Assembly: GCF_020521555.1 (NCBI RefSeq)
Contig: NZ_BPWA01000001.1
Location: 124,001 to 188,000, forward strand
Source of the DNA: Rodentibacter sp. JRC1
Lineage (GTDB): Bacteria; Pseudomonadota; Gammaproteobacteria; Enterobacterales; Pasteurellaceae
DNA: 64,000 nucleotides
Direction: 5' to 3'
The translations under genes and the position numbers were made by a program. The notes under the pieces were generated by a model. The model made no database searches. It was given only the letters and a program-made list of their open reading frames with translations, and was not told where the DNA came from. Within the stretch, counting starts at the first letter, position 1. Each line of letters starts with the position of its first letter. This document shows positions 29,536-42,019 of the stretch, piece by piece.

Positions 29536-30768
29536 ATGCCGAAAAAACCTTCTATTTTTGGTGGTGCCTGTATTATTGCCAGTGTATGTGTCGGAGCAGG
29601 AATGTTAGGACTACCAACCTCCGGAGCAGGATCTTGGACAGTTTGGTCAAGTCTGATTATCATTTTTACAATGAGTATAATGACATTATCTGGGTGGCTT
29701 CTATTGGAGGCCTATAAAGACTTTGATCTTCGTGTTTCCTTTAGTTCTGTTACACAGCAAATTTTAGGACAAAAAATTAATATCTTAAATAATCTGGCGG
29801 TATATTTTGTTGGAGGAATCCTGCTGTATGCTTATATAACCGCCTCAGGTAGAATTATTGATGAACTCATCACTCAATATATTTCTCTAGGACAATTCAG
29901 CAGCAGAATTTGGTCGGTTATTTTTGTTCTTATTTTCTCATTCTTCGTATGGCATTCTACCCGTTTAGTTGACCGTATTTCCGTTATTTTAATCATTTTT
30001 ATGGGCATTACTTTCATAATCAGCTGCTATGGACTAACGTTAAATATTGATTTAGCTACGCTATTTGATCTACATTCTGAAAATAGTCAATATGCACCTT
30101 ATGCTATAGCAATGCTGCCTGTTGCATTAACCTCTTTTGGCTATCATCATTCGGTTTCTACAATGCGAGCCTATTACGGTGAAGAACAAAAAGCAAAATA
30201 TGCGATTCTAGGTGGAACTTTGATCGCTTTAGCTTTCTATTTACTTTGGCTTTTTAGTATTTTTGGTAATTTACCCCGTGATCGATTCGTAGAAATTATA
30301 GCGAATGACGGTAATTTGGAAATTCTCTTAAATGCTCTTGGCTCTACAATAGAATCTAACTCAGTAAAACAAGCACTCAATGCCTTCTCTATTTCAGCTA
30401 TTTTATCTTCTTTTATTGGGGTTGGATTAGGTGTGTTTGATTTTCTGGCTGATTTATTTAAATTTGATAATAGCCGTTACGGTAGAACAAAATCTTGGTT
30501 GGTAACATTCCTACCTCCGCTAATATTATCCGTCATATTTCCACTAGGTTTCTTAAAAGCTATTGGCTATGCCGGTGCTATTGCTACTATTTGGGCTTGT
30601 ATTATTCCTTCCTTATTAGTCTATAAAGTAAGACAAAAAGAAACAAATAATCCCTTTATTGTACGCGGAGGAACTCCTTTGCTGCTTACGATTATTTTGT
30701 TTGGAATATTGACCGCACTTTTTCATTTTTTAGTAATGTTTAACTATTTACCTATCTTTACAGGGTAA
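29536..30768 (+). CDS. tnaB: tryptophan permease (Mtr/TnaB family)
   Basis: 410 residues, hydroxy/aromatic amino acid permease family, with about 11 hydrophobic segments. The first helix GGACIIASVCVGAGMLGLPT and the later ALTSFGYHHSVSTMRAYYG are family-typical. In the inner membrane it brings in tryptophan by proton symport to feed tryptophanase. It sits 88 bp after tnaA with a hairpin between. The symbol is chosen by context; Mtr is the closest alternative. Confidence 0.9.
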   Translation: MPKKPSIFGGACIIASVCVGAGMLGLPTSGAGSWTVWSSLIIIFTMSIMTLSGWLLLEAYKDFDLRVSFSSVTQQILGQKINILNNLAVYFVGGILLYAYITASGRIIDELITQYISLGQFSSRIWSVIFVLIFSFFVWHSTRLVDRISVILIIFMGITFIISCYGLTLNIDLATLFDLHSENSQYAPYAIAMLPVALTSFGYHHSVSTMRAYYGEEQKAKYAILGGTLIALAFYLLWLFSIFGNLPRDRFVEIIANDGNLEILLNALGSTIESNSVKQALNAFSISAILSSFIGVGLGVFDFLADLFKFDNSRYGRTKSWLVTFLPPLILSVIFPLGFLKAIGYAGAIATIWACIIPSLLVYKVRQKETNNPFIVRGGTPLLLTIILFGILTALFHFLVMFNYLPIFTG

Positions 30769-30773
30769 AAACA

Positions 30774-30803
30774 ACGATCCACACATTTTATGTGCGGATC
30801 GTT
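30774..30803 (+). terminator. terminator after tnaB
   Basis: ACGATCC and GGATCGT flank an inner ACACA/TGTG stem; TTATT follows. Confidence 0.8.
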
Positions 30804-30886
30804 ATTCCTTTAGCTTTATTCAAAAACATCTCTAAAATCAACCGCACTTTTCCAATGCAGGTAACTTACATATGTTTCTTTAAAGC

Positions 30887-31339
30887 CTAATCAATGATTC
30901 TCAAATGTGATGCCGATTTAGTAATCGACTTCTTTTTCACCGATTTTGGTTTATCTACAACTTCTGTAAAATCATTCGGTTGATCCGTATCCGGCACACT
31001 ATTTAATTCATCATAAATGGCTTCCGGTTCAAACATCACGCCATCACCGTTTTCACGAGCGTAAATGGCAAGCGCTGCTCCCATTGGAATATAAAGTTCG
31101 CGAGATACACCTTTAAAACGGGCATTAAATTGAATGAAATCATTTGTTAATTGTAAATTTCCGGTGGCATTGATGGAAAGATTTAATACAATCTGTCCGT
31201 CTTTCACATATTCACTCGGTACATTTACTCCTCGGTAGGTCGCATCTACGACGAGATAAGGTGTAAAATCATTATCAACAAGCCAATCATAGTAGGCTCT
31301 TAATAAATAAGGTCGCTTTGGAGAGGATTTATATTCCAT
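30887..31339 (-). CDS. sspB: ClpXP adaptor SspB
   Basis: 150 residues. SspB tethers ssrA-tagged proteins to ClpXP. The N-terminal Sm-like domain covers 1-115 (SPKRPYLLRAYYDWLVDN, FKGVSRELYIPMGAALAIYARENG), followed by a flexible acidic linker. The C-terminal ClpX-binding tail SHLRIID ends in the usual Leu-Arg pattern. Its ATG overlaps the sspA stop (TAATG), so the two are translationally coupled. Confidence 0.95.
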   Translation of the reverse strand: MEYKSSPKRPYLLRAYYDWLVDNDFTPYLVVDATYRGVNVPSEYVKDGQIVLNLSINATGNLQLTNDFIQFNARFKGVSRELYIPMGAALAIYARENGDGVMFEPEAIYDELNSVPDTDQPNDFTEVVDKPKSVKKKSITKSASHLRIID

Positions 31340-31977
31340 TACTTATCGTCCATTAAATTTTTAGGTGCAGCCTCACCGACCGATTGCAAAAACGAATCAC
31401 GACTAAATACACGATCCATATAACCTTTTAATGCTTTACTTCCGGCACCGGTAAATTCAACACCGAATTGTTTTAATTTCCATAATAATGGCGCTACATA
31501 ACAATCGACTAAACTAAATTCTTCACTCATAAAATAAGGCATTTGTTGGAAAATAGGCGAAATGGCTAGCAATTCTTCTTTTAAATGTTTTAAGATTTCT
31601 GCTCGTTCCGTCTCACTACCCTTTTCAGCTTTTAATAATGCCGGATACCAATCTTGCTCAATACGCAACATTAAAAGACGGGTTTTACCACGCGCAATAG
31701 GATAAACAGGCATAAGCGGAGGATGAGGAAAACGTTCGTCCAGATATTCCATAATAATACGTGAATTAAACAACACTAAATCACGATCAACTAATGTAGG
31801 CAAAGTGCCATAAGGATTTAATTCCATTAAATCTTCTGATAAAGAATGCGGATCAACTTCTTCATTTTCATAAGCTACGCCCTTCTCCGCTAATACGATT
31901 TTCACTTGATGGCAGTAAATATCATCTTTATTTGAAAAAAGTGTCATGATAGAACGTTTACTTGATGCATTGGACAT
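31339..31977 (-). CDS. sspA: stringent starvation protein A
   Basis: 212 residues from the ATG at 31977, which has GGAGGA just before it and matches E. coli SspA length; the ORF runs on to 32061 without support. It has a glutathione-S-transferase fold (FSNKDDIYCHQVKIVLAEKG; NPYGTLPTLVDRDLVL) with no GST activity in known relatives. It binds RNA polymerase under starvation. It lies downstream of rplM-rpsI on the same strand, as in most gamma-proteobacteria. Confidence 0.95.
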   Translation of the reverse strand: MSNASSKRSIMTLFSNKDDIYCHQVKIVLAEKGVAYENEEVDPHSLSEDLMELNPYGTLPTLVDRDLVLFNSRIIMEYLDERFPHPPLMPVYPIARGKTRLLMLRIEQDWYPALLKAEKGSETERAEILKHLKEELLAISPIFQQMPYFMSEEFSLVDCYVAPLLWKLKQFGVEFTGAGSKALKGYMDRVFSRDSFLQSVGEAAPKNLMDDK

Positions 31978-32120
31978 TGATTCCTCCGAAGATCCAAATT
32001 TAAAATAATAGATGTTGCTAAAAGGCTGATATTTTACCATAAATAGCGCTAAAAAAGCCAAGAAAATATTTTTTTCTCTTTATATTCAGTATGTTATGAA
32101 TATGTTTGTTTTTTAAACAT

Positions 32121-32152
32121 AAAAAAAGCAGAGACCTTTCTCTGCTTTTTTT
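32121..32152 (-). terminator. terminator after rpsI
   Basis: AAAAAAAGCAGAGA pairs with TCTCTGCTTTTTT around a 4-5 nt loop. It separates rpsI from sspA. Confidence 0.92.
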
Positions 32153-32167
32153 GAAATAAAAATAAAA

Positions 32168-32560
32168 TTAACGTTTTGAGTATTGCGGACGACGACGTGC
32201 TTTGTGTAAACCCACTTTTTTACGTTCAACACGACGAGCATCACGAGTAACGAAGCCAGCTGCACGAAGTGCCGGGCGTAATGTTTCATCATACTCAATT
32301 AATGCACGAGTGATACCATGACGGATTGCACCCGCTTGACCGGAAACACCACCACCTTTAACTGTGATGTACAAGTCTAATTTATCAGTTAATTCAACCA
32401 ATTCTAACGGTTGACGTACTACCATGCGCGCAGTTTCGCGACCGAAGTAAACGTCTAATTCACGTTGGTTGATAGTGATTTTACCACTGCCCGGTTTGAT
32501 AAATACACGAGCTGAAGAGCTTTTGCGGCGACCTGTGCCGTAGTTTTGATTCTCTGCCAT
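32168..32560 (-). CDS. rpsI: 30S ribosomal protein S9
   Basis: 130 residues: [15 protein letters not shown] at the start, [19 protein letters not shown] in the middle, and the basic tail [12 protein letters not shown] reaching the P site. It is part of the small subunit and is co-transcribed with rplM 16 bp upstream. Confidence 0.98.
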   Translation of the reverse strand: MAENQNYGTGRRKSSSARVFIKPGSGKITINQRELDVYFGRETARMVVRQPLELVELTDKLDLYITVKGGGVSGQAGAIRHGITRALIEYDETLRPALRAAGFVTRDARRVERKKVGLHKARRRPQYSKR

Positions 32561-32576
32561 ATTCTGAACCTCGTGA

Positions 32577-33170
<594 letters not shown>

Positions 33171-33297
33171 TTTTTTATGCAAAAAAACGCATAATATATT
33201 TATGAGTGCAATTAATGTATTTAATGAATTTATTCAAATTGACTAATATATAAAGTTATTTTATTTTGGAGCAACAACATCAATCTATCTCTAATAG

Positions 33298-34191
<894 letters not shown>

Positions 34192-34217
34192 AATGCAAAG
34201 TGCGGTTAATTTCCATT

Positions 34218-34304
34218 ATTATATAGCAATTGTACAAATATTGTTTTTTTAGAGTGGGCAAATTTTGCCCACCGATTCAGACTATTGTGCAATAGCTACA
34301 TAAT
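34218..34304. repeat. MITE-like intergenic repeat, copy B
   Basis: Arms ATTATATAGCAATTGTACAA (34218-34237) and TTGTGCAATAGCTACATAAT (34285-34304) are inverted repeats of each other with few mismatches. They enclose the perfect stem GTGGGCAAATTTTGCCCAC (34254-34272). The arms match those bracketing the IS110 element at 54.4-55.7 kb, and the core matches copy A. It lies between metF and nlpC; no coding potential. Confidence 0.75.
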
Positions 34305-34333
34305 CATGTGAATTTCAACCGTACTTTTTATCT

Positions 34334-34825
34334 CTAAATTCGTCTTACTTGCCAAAAAGTTTTATTCCAAAACGGGGAATTCATTGAAGAATAGATGACC
34401 CCACCTTTTGTGGAAGCATGAAGAAATTTATCATCTTTCACATAAATCCCCACATGGTACCCATTTGGTCCTCGTCCCGTTTTAAAGAAGATTAAATCAC
34501 CGGTCTGAATATCTTCTTTACGAACTAGCTTTCCATATTTAGCCTGATCTTTTGTGGTTCGGGGCAAGGTGATATTAAATCGATCAAAGAACGTTTTTTG
34601 AACAAACCCCGAACAATCCACGCCTTTACGGGATTTTCCTCCCAAAACATAGGGTGTTCCCGCCCATTCGTATTGCTGTTCGCTCAGCAAAGTAATTGCC
34701 ATGATAGGATCATCAATCTGTCCTTTATAATTAATTGCATAATTCTCTTGTTTGAAATTTCCGGAAGAACAAGCAAATAATGTTACTAGACTTGATACAA
34801 AAAATAGTATTTTAATTCGTTTCAT
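34334..34825 (-). CDS. nlpC: NlpC/P60 family lipoprotein
   Basis: About 163 residues from the ATG at 34825; an upstream frame extension to 34867 would break the signal peptide. The signal is KRIKILFFVSSLVTLFAC with lipobox LFAC. The NlpC/P60 domain has catalytic Cys in KGVDCSGFVQ, and His in GYHVGIYV and FLHAST. Such enzymes cut peptidoglycan stem peptides (D-glutamyl-diamino acid bonds) in the periplasm. It is downstream of ihfA behind a terminator. Confidence 0.92.
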   Translation of the reverse strand: MKRIKILFFVSSLVTLFACSSGNFKQENYAINYKGQIDDPIMAITLLSEQQYEWAGTPYVLGGKSRKGVDCSGFVQKTFFDRFNITLPRTTKDQAKYGKLVRKEDIQTGDLIFFKTGRGPNGYHVGIYVKDDKFLHASTKGGVIYSSMNSPFWNKTFWQVRRI

Positions 34826-34840
34826 CTTATTAACAGGGAT

Positions 34841-34873
34841 AAAAAGTGCGGTCAAAAACAACCGCACTTTTTC
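34841..34873 (-). terminator. terminator after ihfA (inverted uptake-signal pair)
   Basis: AAAAAGTGCGGT and ACCGCACTTTTT form a perfect 12-bp stem around an 8-nt loop with T-rich ends. Two full uptake-signal cores face each other. Confidence 0.92.
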
Positions 34874-34883
34874 ATTTCCTAAC

Positions 34884-35180
34884 TTATTGACTTACTTTCG
34901 TCTTTTCAACACGCGCCCGTAACTTCTGACCCGGTTTAAATGCAACAACCCGGCGCGCTGAAACCGGTATGCTTTCCCCTGTTTTAGGATTACGCCCCGG
35001 ACGAGAAGATTTATCTCGTAATTCAAAATTACCAAATCCTGATAATTTCACATCGTCACCGGATTCAAGAGATAATCGAATTTCTTCAAAAAAATCATCC
35101 ACTAGTCTCTTCGCTTCTAATTTCTGTAACCGATATTCTTCAATTAAAAATTCGGTTATATCCATTTTGGTCAGTGTCAT
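34884..35180 (-). CDS. ihfA: integration host factor alpha subunit
   Basis: 98 residues of the HU/IHF family: [21 protein letters not shown], the arm region [25 protein letters not shown], and a C-terminal helix. It bends DNA as a heterodimer with IhfB. It lies 4 bp after pheT, as in enterics. Confidence 0.97.
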   Translation of the reverse strand: MTLTKMDITEFLIEEYRLQKLEAKRLVDDFFEEIRLSLESGDDVKLSGFGNFELRDKSSRPGRNPKTGESIPVSARRVVAFKPGQKLRARVEKTKVSQ

Positions 35181-35184
35181 AAGT

Positions 35185-37572
35185 TTAGTCTCTTAATTCA
35201 GCATTGAAACGTTGTTTAACTTCATTTAAAACAGCTGAAATAACCCCGTTGATTTCATCATCTTCTAAGGTTTTTTCATTGTCTTGAACGGTTAAACTGA
35301 TAGCAAGGCTTTTTGCACCGCTTGGCACGCCAATACCTTTATATACATCAAATAAATTCACCTGGGTGAGTTTCTCACCTCCGGCTTTCTTACAAGCTTC
35401 AAGGACATCACCTGCTGAAATGTCGTCGGCAACAACCAAGGCTAAATCGCGACGATTAGCAGGGAATTTTGAAATATCCCTAGCTTGTACGACAGTACGA
35501 TTTGCAATAGGTTTCCATAAAATTTCAAATACCACCACTTTTCCATTTAATCCCAATTTTTGAGAGATTAAGGGGTGAATCGTACCGATAAAGCCAATTT
35601 CTTTACCATCTAATTCAATAGCGGCAGATTGTCCCGGGTGTAAAGCATCAAATGTTTTTGCCACAAAACGTACGTTGCCGCTAACACCGGTTAAAGAAAG
35701 CAAACTTTCTAGATCACCTTTTAAATCAAAGAAATCGACAGGTTCCGCTTTACTATTCCAACTTTCATTTTTAACTGAACCACTGATCACAGCACTGAGA
35801 ACAAATTCTTGACGAACACCAAATTCTGCATTTACATCCGGAATGAAACGTAAACCGGTTTCAAATAAACGCACACGGTTTTGTTGACGGTTCTGGTTAT
35901 ACAATACCGCTCCAAGTAGTCCGCTTAGTAATGAGACTCTCATTGCCGACATTTCAATAGAAATCGGATTTGGTAACAGTAATGCTTCTTGATGTGGATG
36001 TAATAAAGTTTGAATTTTTGGATCAACAAAGCTATAAGTAATCGCCTCTTGATAATCCGAATCAACAAGTGCGGCTTTAATACGTGCTAAATCTAAATCT
36101 GCTTCTTTATGCTCGCGCATACGTAAATGCGCCAAAGGTGCATTGTTTGGAATACTGTTGTAGCCGTAAATACGTGCGACTTCCTCAACGAGATCTTCTT
36201 CAATTTCAATATCAAAACGCCAACTTGCAGAAGTTATCGTCCAAACATCATTCTCATACTGTGTGTTAAAACCAAGACGGTTAAAAATATCGGTTACTAT
36301 TTCGGTTTCAATATGATGACCGAGTAACGCATCTAATTTTTCACGACGAAGTTGAACGTTTTTTACTTTTGGTAAAAATTCTTCATTCACCGCTTCATTA
36401 ATTTCACCGGCTTCACCGCCACAAATTTCAAGTAATAACGCTGTTGCCCGTTCCATCGCATTATGTGCTAATTCAAAATCAACACCACGTTCAAAACGGT
36501 GCGAAGCATCGGTATGCAAACCATATTGTCTTGCACGACCGGCAATCGCCAATGGAGCAAAGAAAGCCGATTCTAAAATGACATCTTTCGTTTCAGCGGT
36601 AACACCGCTCGCTTGCCCTCCAAAGATCCCAGCCATTGCGAGCGGACCGTTTTGATCTGCAATCACTAATGTGTTGGCTTGCAATTTTGCCGTTGAACCG
36701 TCTAATAAGACGAGGGATTCACCTTCTTTCGCTAAACGAACTTGTACCGGTTGCACAACTTTTGTCGCATCAAAAGCATGCATAGGCTGACCCAGTTCAA
36801 GCAAAATATAATTTGTTATATCGACAATCGGATCAATAGAACGAATACCGCAACGACGTAGTTTTTCTTGCATCCAAATCGGTGATTGTGCTTTTACATT
36901 CACATTTTTGATAACACGTAATAAATAGCGCGGACAAGCCTCAGGCGCTTTAAGCTCAATTTCAACTTTATCCGAAATGCTTGCAGGAACCGCTTCAAAG
37001 TGCGGTCGATTTACCGGCAGTTTATTCACAACGCCAATTTCACGGGCAATACCGGCAATACTTAAACAATCCGCACGGTTTGGAGTTAAACTGATTTCGA
37101 TAGCCTGATCATTTAAATTTAAATAATCGCGTAAATTTACACCAATCGGTGCATCAAGCGGTAATTCGATAATACCGTCCGCTTCTACATTAATGCCTAA
37201 TTCGGAAAAAGAACAAAGCATTCCTTCCGAGGGTTGACCGCGTAATTTCGTTTTCTTAATTTTGAAGTTGCCCGGTAACACTGCACCTTCAACAGCGCAA
37301 GCGACTTTTAAACCTTGACGGCAATTCGGCGCACCGCATACAATATCCAGTAATTTATCACCACCGACATTCACTTTAGTGACGCGTAATTTATCTGCGT
37401 CAGGGTGCTGTGCACATTCAACAACTTCCCCAACTACGACACCGGTAAACTCTCCGGCCACATTCTCTACACCATCAACCTCTAAACCAAGCATGGTAAT
37501 TTGTTCACATAATTGCTCCGTAGAAATCGCCGGATTAACCCATTCTCTTACCCATTGTTCACTAAATTTCAT
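35185..37572 (-). CDS. pheT: phenylalanyl-tRNA synthetase beta subunit
   Basis: 795 residues. An N-terminal EMAP-type tRNA-binding domain (about 40-150, [19 protein letters not shown]) is followed by the B3/B4 editing domain, B5 and a C-terminal ferredoxin-like anticodon domain ([15 protein letters not shown]). It forms an alpha2-beta2 enzyme with PheS that charges tRNA-Phe. It is 60 bp after pheS in a pheS-pheT-ihfA operon. Confidence 0.97.
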   Translation of the reverse strand: MKFSEQWVREWVNPAISTEQLCEQITMLGLEVDGVENVAGEFTGVVVGEVVECAQHPDADKLRVTKVNVGGDKLLDIVCGAPNCRQGLKVACAVEGAVLPGNFKIKKTKLRGQPSEGMLCSFSELGINVEADGIIELPLDAPIGVNLRDYLNLNDQAIEISLTPNRADCLSIAGIAREIGVVNKLPVNRPHFEAVPASISDKVEIELKAPEACPRYLLRVIKNVNVKAQSPIWMQEKLRRCGIRSIDPIVDITNYILLELGQPMHAFDATKVVQPVQVRLAKEGESLVLLDGSTAKLQANTLVIADQNGPLAMAGIFGGQASGVTAETKDVILESAFFAPLAIAGRARQYGLHTDASHRFERGVDFELAHNAMERATALLLEICGGEAGEINEAVNEEFLPKVKNVQLRREKLDALLGHHIETEIVTDIFNRLGFNTQYENDVWTITSASWRFDIEIEEDLVEEVARIYGYNSIPNNAPLAHLRMREHKEADLDLARIKAALVDSDYQEAITYSFVDPKIQTLLHPHQEALLLPNPISIEMSAMRVSLLSGLLGAVLYNQNRQQNRVRLFETGLRFIPDVNAEFGVRQEFVLSAVISGSVKNESWNSKAEPVDFFDLKGDLESLLSLTGVSGNVRFVAKTFDALHPGQSAAIELDGKEIGFIGTIHPLISQKLGLNGKVVVFEILWKPIANRTVVQARDISKFPANRRDLALVVADDISAGDVLEACKKAGGEKLTQVNLFDVYKGIGVPSGAKSLAISLTVQDNEKTLEDDEINGVISAVLNEVKQRFNAELRD

Positions 37573-37632
37573 TATTCTTTATCCTTTAAAATTTATTGCG
37601 TTCTCTCATTTGCGAAAATATCCGAAAAATCA

Positions 37633-38634
<1,002 letters not shown>

Positions 38635-38828
38635 TTATTTCTATTATCTAGTCTAAAATGGGCTTAATGATAATACCAATGCGTTAAAAAATCACGTATT
38701 TATTTGTATTCTCTGCATTTTATTAGCTCTTTTCACACCAAGTAAATTTTTAAAATTTTGACCCTCGTCACAGAAATTATTAAAAATTCTTTTAAAATAA
38801 ATTTAAATATTCTTTCTAGGAGGTGGCT

Positions 38829-39692
38829 ATGTGGAAATCCGTGTCTCAAGTGTTGGCTGAGCAATTCGGTGCTTATTATTCAATTAAGAAAAAAGAATGT
38901 ATTCACCGAGGAGAAATGCATAAAGCTTGGATAATTAGTGATGGTATTCAACCTGTTTTTGTTAAAGCGAATGAAAAATCCTATCGCTCAATGTTTCGTG
39001 CAGAAGCAGATCAATTAGAAATATTGCGAAAAACGACCGCACTTAATGTTCCTATGGTTTATGGGGTGGGTTGCTCGCAAAATCATAGTTTTCTTCTTTT
39101 AGAAGCCCTTGATATTCAACGACAATCTTCCCTTACGGAAGAATTTGGTTACCAACTTGCTCAGTTACATCAAATTTCCGGCACAAAATTTTACGGGCTG
39201 GATTTTGATACCTGGTTAGGCTCAGTTTATCAACCAAACAAATGGCATAGCAATTGGGCAAAATTTTTCAGTGAACAACGTATCGGTTGGCAATTACAAC
39301 TATGTAAAGATAAAGGTCTTGATTTTGGTAACATTGACGAGATCGTTCAATCCATTTCTCAAAAACTGGCAAAGCATAATCCTAAGCCTTCGTTATTGCA
39401 CGGTAATTTATGGATTGAGAATGTTTGCATCGCAAACAATCAAACCTTTACTTATGATCCTGCCTGTTATTGGGGGGATAGAGAATGTGATCTTGCTTTT
39501 ACAGAGCTTTTCGAGCCGTTCCCCAAAAAATACTATGCGAATTATGACCGCTCTTTTCCTATTGATTGGGATGGCTATCAACAAAGAAAAAATCTTTATC
39601 AACTTTACTATTTATTGAATTTTAGTCACCGTTTTTTAGGAAATTATATTCATCTTACCCGAGAAACCTTGAATAAAATTTTAGTAAATTAA
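38829..39692 (+). CDS. fructosamine kinase family protein with Asn in place of the catalytic Asp
   Basis: About 287 residues from the ATG at 38829, with AGGAGG seven bases earlier. It has the aminoglycoside-phosphotransferase-like kinase fold: ATP lysine in FVKANEKSYRSMFRAEA, and the later DPACYWGDRECDLA holding the metal Asp. E. coli YniA is the close relative; such enzymes phosphorylate sugar-modified amines. The catalytic loop, usually HGDLW-x2-N, reads HGNLWIEN, so the base Asp is Asn (GGT AAT at about 39401). This may mean lost or altered activity, or a Pasteurellaceae variant. It is divergent from pheS. Confidence 0.88.
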   Translation: MWKSVSQVLAEQFGAYYSIKKKECIHRGEMHKAWIISDGIQPVFVKANEKSYRSMFRAEADQLEILRKTTALNVPMVYGVGCSQNHSFLLLEALDIQRQSSLTEEFGYQLAQLHQISGTKFYGLDFDTWLGSVYQPNKWHSNWAKFFSEQRIGWQLQLCKDKGLDFGNIDEIVQSISQKLAKHNPKPSLLHGNLWIENVCIANNQTFTYDPACYWGDRECDLAFTELFEPFPKKYYANYDRSFPIDWDGYQQRKNLYQLYYLLNFSHRFLGNYIHLTRETLNKILVN

Positions 39693-39704
39693 TGTACAGA
39701 AACA

Positions 39705-39735
39705 AAAATAGCATAACAAACCGTTATGCTATTTT
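39705..39735. terminator. bidirectional terminator
   Basis: AAAATAGCATAAC pairs perfectly with GTTATGCTATTTT over 13 bp between the converging kinase-like gene and the OmpA-family gene. Confidence 0.93.
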
Positions 39736-39757
39736 CTTATATTTATTCAGTTAGAAA

Positions 39758-40615
39758 TTATTTTTTATAAAGAGGTGTCGGACCTTGTGTTCCGCCGTTG
39801 ATTTCCCCGCCATCTTGCAATTTGAGTACGGAACCTGAAGAAGTAATCTCTACACGACGGTTAGGGCGTAAACAATCTTTTTCTTCTTGGCTTGCGTGAC
39901 GGAAACCTTCACATGCTTTAACTTGCGGATATTTACCGTAACCAACCGCAGTAATGTGAGCCGTTATACCATCTTCAATTAAACGTGCTTTAACACGATT
40001 TGCACGGCGTTGAGAAAGATTTAGATTATAAGCATCGGAACCTAAACGGTCAGTATAACCTGCGACCTTAACATCTTTAGCACCGGTTGTTTTTAATTGA
40101 GCAGCAACGTTATCAACAACTTCTTTACCACGTGGTGTTAACACATCTTTATCGAAATCAAATAAGAAATCACCACTTAAAGTAAACGCTGCATTACCGT
40201 TACATCCATTCGGATACCAGAAGAAACTTTGTGCATTGTGATTTTTGTCAAATAAAATTTTGTACTGACAAATTTTGTGCACACCATTTTCACGATAATT
40301 AAATGCATAATCCCACTCTTCTACGCCATATAAACCTTCAGAAAAATGTGGACGACCGATCAAGTTATATAGCTGATCTTTATTCATACCGCGTTCAATC
40401 ATGCGGACATTATCCCAGTTTGGCCAAGATCCGAATTGACTACCATCGTGATTGAAACCTGCTTTGTCAATTTTCGGCCATACAAGTTGTGGAACTTGAA
40501 CGCCATCAACATCTTTATATTCAGGCATACCTTCTGCCGTAATTTTGCTTAAATTACCACAAGCCGCAACCGTTGTAACAGCAACAGCGGATAATAAAAT
40601 ACGAGATAATTTCAT
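39758..40615 (-). CDS. OmpA-family outer-membrane lipoprotein with BamE-like domain
   Basis: 285 residues. The signal MKLSRILLSAVAVTTVAAC has lipobox VAAC. Residues 70-140 resemble the SmpA/OmlA (BamE) fold (MNKDQLYNLIGRPHFSEG, EEWDYAFNY). Residues 150-270 are an OmpA C-like domain binding peptidoglycan (AGYTDRLGSDAYNLNLSQRRANRVKARL, and GYGKYPQVKACEG with RPNRRVEI). It is probably anchored in the outer membrane and tied to the wall. Single gene; exact role unknown. Confidence 0.88.
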   Translation of the reverse strand: MKLSRILLSAVAVTTVAACGNLSKITAEGMPEYKDVDGVQVPQLVWPKIDKAGFNHDGSQFGSWPNWDNVRMIERGMNKDQLYNLIGRPHFSEGLYGVEEWDYAFNYRENGVHKICQYKILFDKNHNAQSFFWYPNGCNGNAAFTLSGDFLFDFDKDVLTPRGKEVVDNVAAQLKTTGAKDVKVAGYTDRLGSDAYNLNLSQRRANRVKARLIEDGITAHITAVGYGKYPQVKACEGFRHASQEEKDCLRPNRRVEITSSGSVLKLQDGGEINGGTQGPTPLYKK

Positions 40616-40818
40616 GTTTTTTACCTTTTGATTATTAAATGTGCCATTCCTAAAAGGAAGGAAGTATACAACTAAACTTTACAAATTCTACTTGAAAACT
40701 ATAAAAGTTTCGGACGCCTATACTAATCGTAAAACCTGATTTTGTAAATATTAAACTATACCAGAGCTTTTAATTCACAATCATTCTCTATAAATAAATG
40801 AGTACAGCCCCTAAAAAT

Positions 40819-41880
40819 TTAACGAATAAAATCCTGTGAATTTTTATTCATATATCTTTGTAAGAGCGACTCTATGCTTTCTTCCGCTTGACGACCTAAT
40901 TTTTGTAATAACGGTTTCTTTACTTTATAACTGATACCAACGACAGATTTTTTCTCTTTTATTGCTTCAAGTAAAAGATCATCACTGGTCGAAATGCCGT
41001 CAACAAGGTGTAAATCAAGCGCCTGTGAACCAAACCAATGCTCACCGGTTGCGATCTTATCAATATCCAAGTGCGGTCGGTTTTGGCTTACAAATTGCTT
41101 AAATAATGAGTGCGTTTCCTCAAGTTCTTGTTGAAATTTTTGCTTTCCTTTTTCCGTATTTTCACCCAATACCGTTACCGTACGTTTAAATTCTCCGGCT
41201 GTCATCACATCCACATCAACATCATGTTTTTTCAATAAGCGATGAATATTTGGGATTTGAGCGACAACACCAATAGATCCGATGATTGCAAAAGGGGCGG
41301 AAATAATTTTATCCGCAACACAAGCCATCATATATCCTCCGCTTGCCGCAACTTTATCAACCGAAACAGTAAGTTTAATTCCTTTTTGCTTAAGACGAGC
41401 TAATTGTGAAGCCGCCAAGCCGTAACCATGAACCACTCCGCCCGGACTTTCTAAGCGTAGCAAAACTTCATCATCTGATTTTGCAACATTAATAATTGCT
41501 GAAATTTCTTCTCGAAGTGCGGTCGTTTGCGAAGCAGAAATATCGCCCTTAAAATCTAAAACATAGACACAAGGCTTCAATTCTTCAATCTTCTCACCTT
41601 TTTTCAGTTTTGCTTTCAAGGCTTTAGCTTTTTGTTTTTCCGCTTTTTTCTCAACTTTTGCTTGCTGTTTCAATTCTTCTTCAGATAAATGGAAATCACG
41701 CAAATGTTTCACCGTTTCTTCAAAATGCTCGGATAAATCCGTAATAACAAACTCCCCCTGCATACCCGATTTTTGCTGACGCGCAGAAATAATAAAAGCA
41801 ACAATTGCAGCAATAATAAGTAATAGGGTTAAAATCTCTAAAATAAAAATACCGTATCCGGTTAAAATGTCTGACCACAT
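40819..41880 (-). CDS. sohB: SohB-type inner-membrane serine peptidase (S49)
   Basis: 353 residues. One N-terminal transmembrane helix (about 8-32, LEILTLLLIIAAIVAFII) is followed by a lysine-rich linker and an S49 domain: VLRLESPGGVVHG-like region, the nucleophile Ser in VAASGGYMMACVADKI and the following PFAIIGSIGVVAQIPN, with the general-base Lys downstream. It cuts signal peptides or other membrane peptides. It is divergent from asnS. Confidence 0.94.
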   Translation of the reverse strand: MWSDILTGYGIFILEILTLLLIIAAIVAFIISARQQKSGMQGEFVITDLSEHFEETVKHLRDFHLSEEELKQQAKVEKKAEKQKAKALKAKLKKGEKIEELKPCVYVLDFKGDISASQTTALREEISAIINVAKSDDEVLLRLESPGGVVHGYGLAASQLARLKQKGIKLTVSVDKVAASGGYMMACVADKIISAPFAIIGSIGVVAQIPNIHRLLKKHDVDVDVMTAGEFKRTVTVLGENTEKGKQKFQQELEETHSLFKQFVSQNRPHLDIDKIATGEHWFGSQALDLHLVDGISTSDDLLLEAIKEKKSVVGISYKVKKPLLQKLGRQAEESIESLLQRYMNKNSQDFIR

Positions 41881-42019
41881 AAAATGCTCTCCTCTGTTAT
41901 AAATCGCACATTCTACTCGACTCTTACTATAAGTCCTAACTTTCTTATGGAAAATTTTGTGATTTAAGGTAAACTAAGCGCGCTTTTTTTCTACCTATTT
42001 TTTATGCTTAGAGGTTTAT

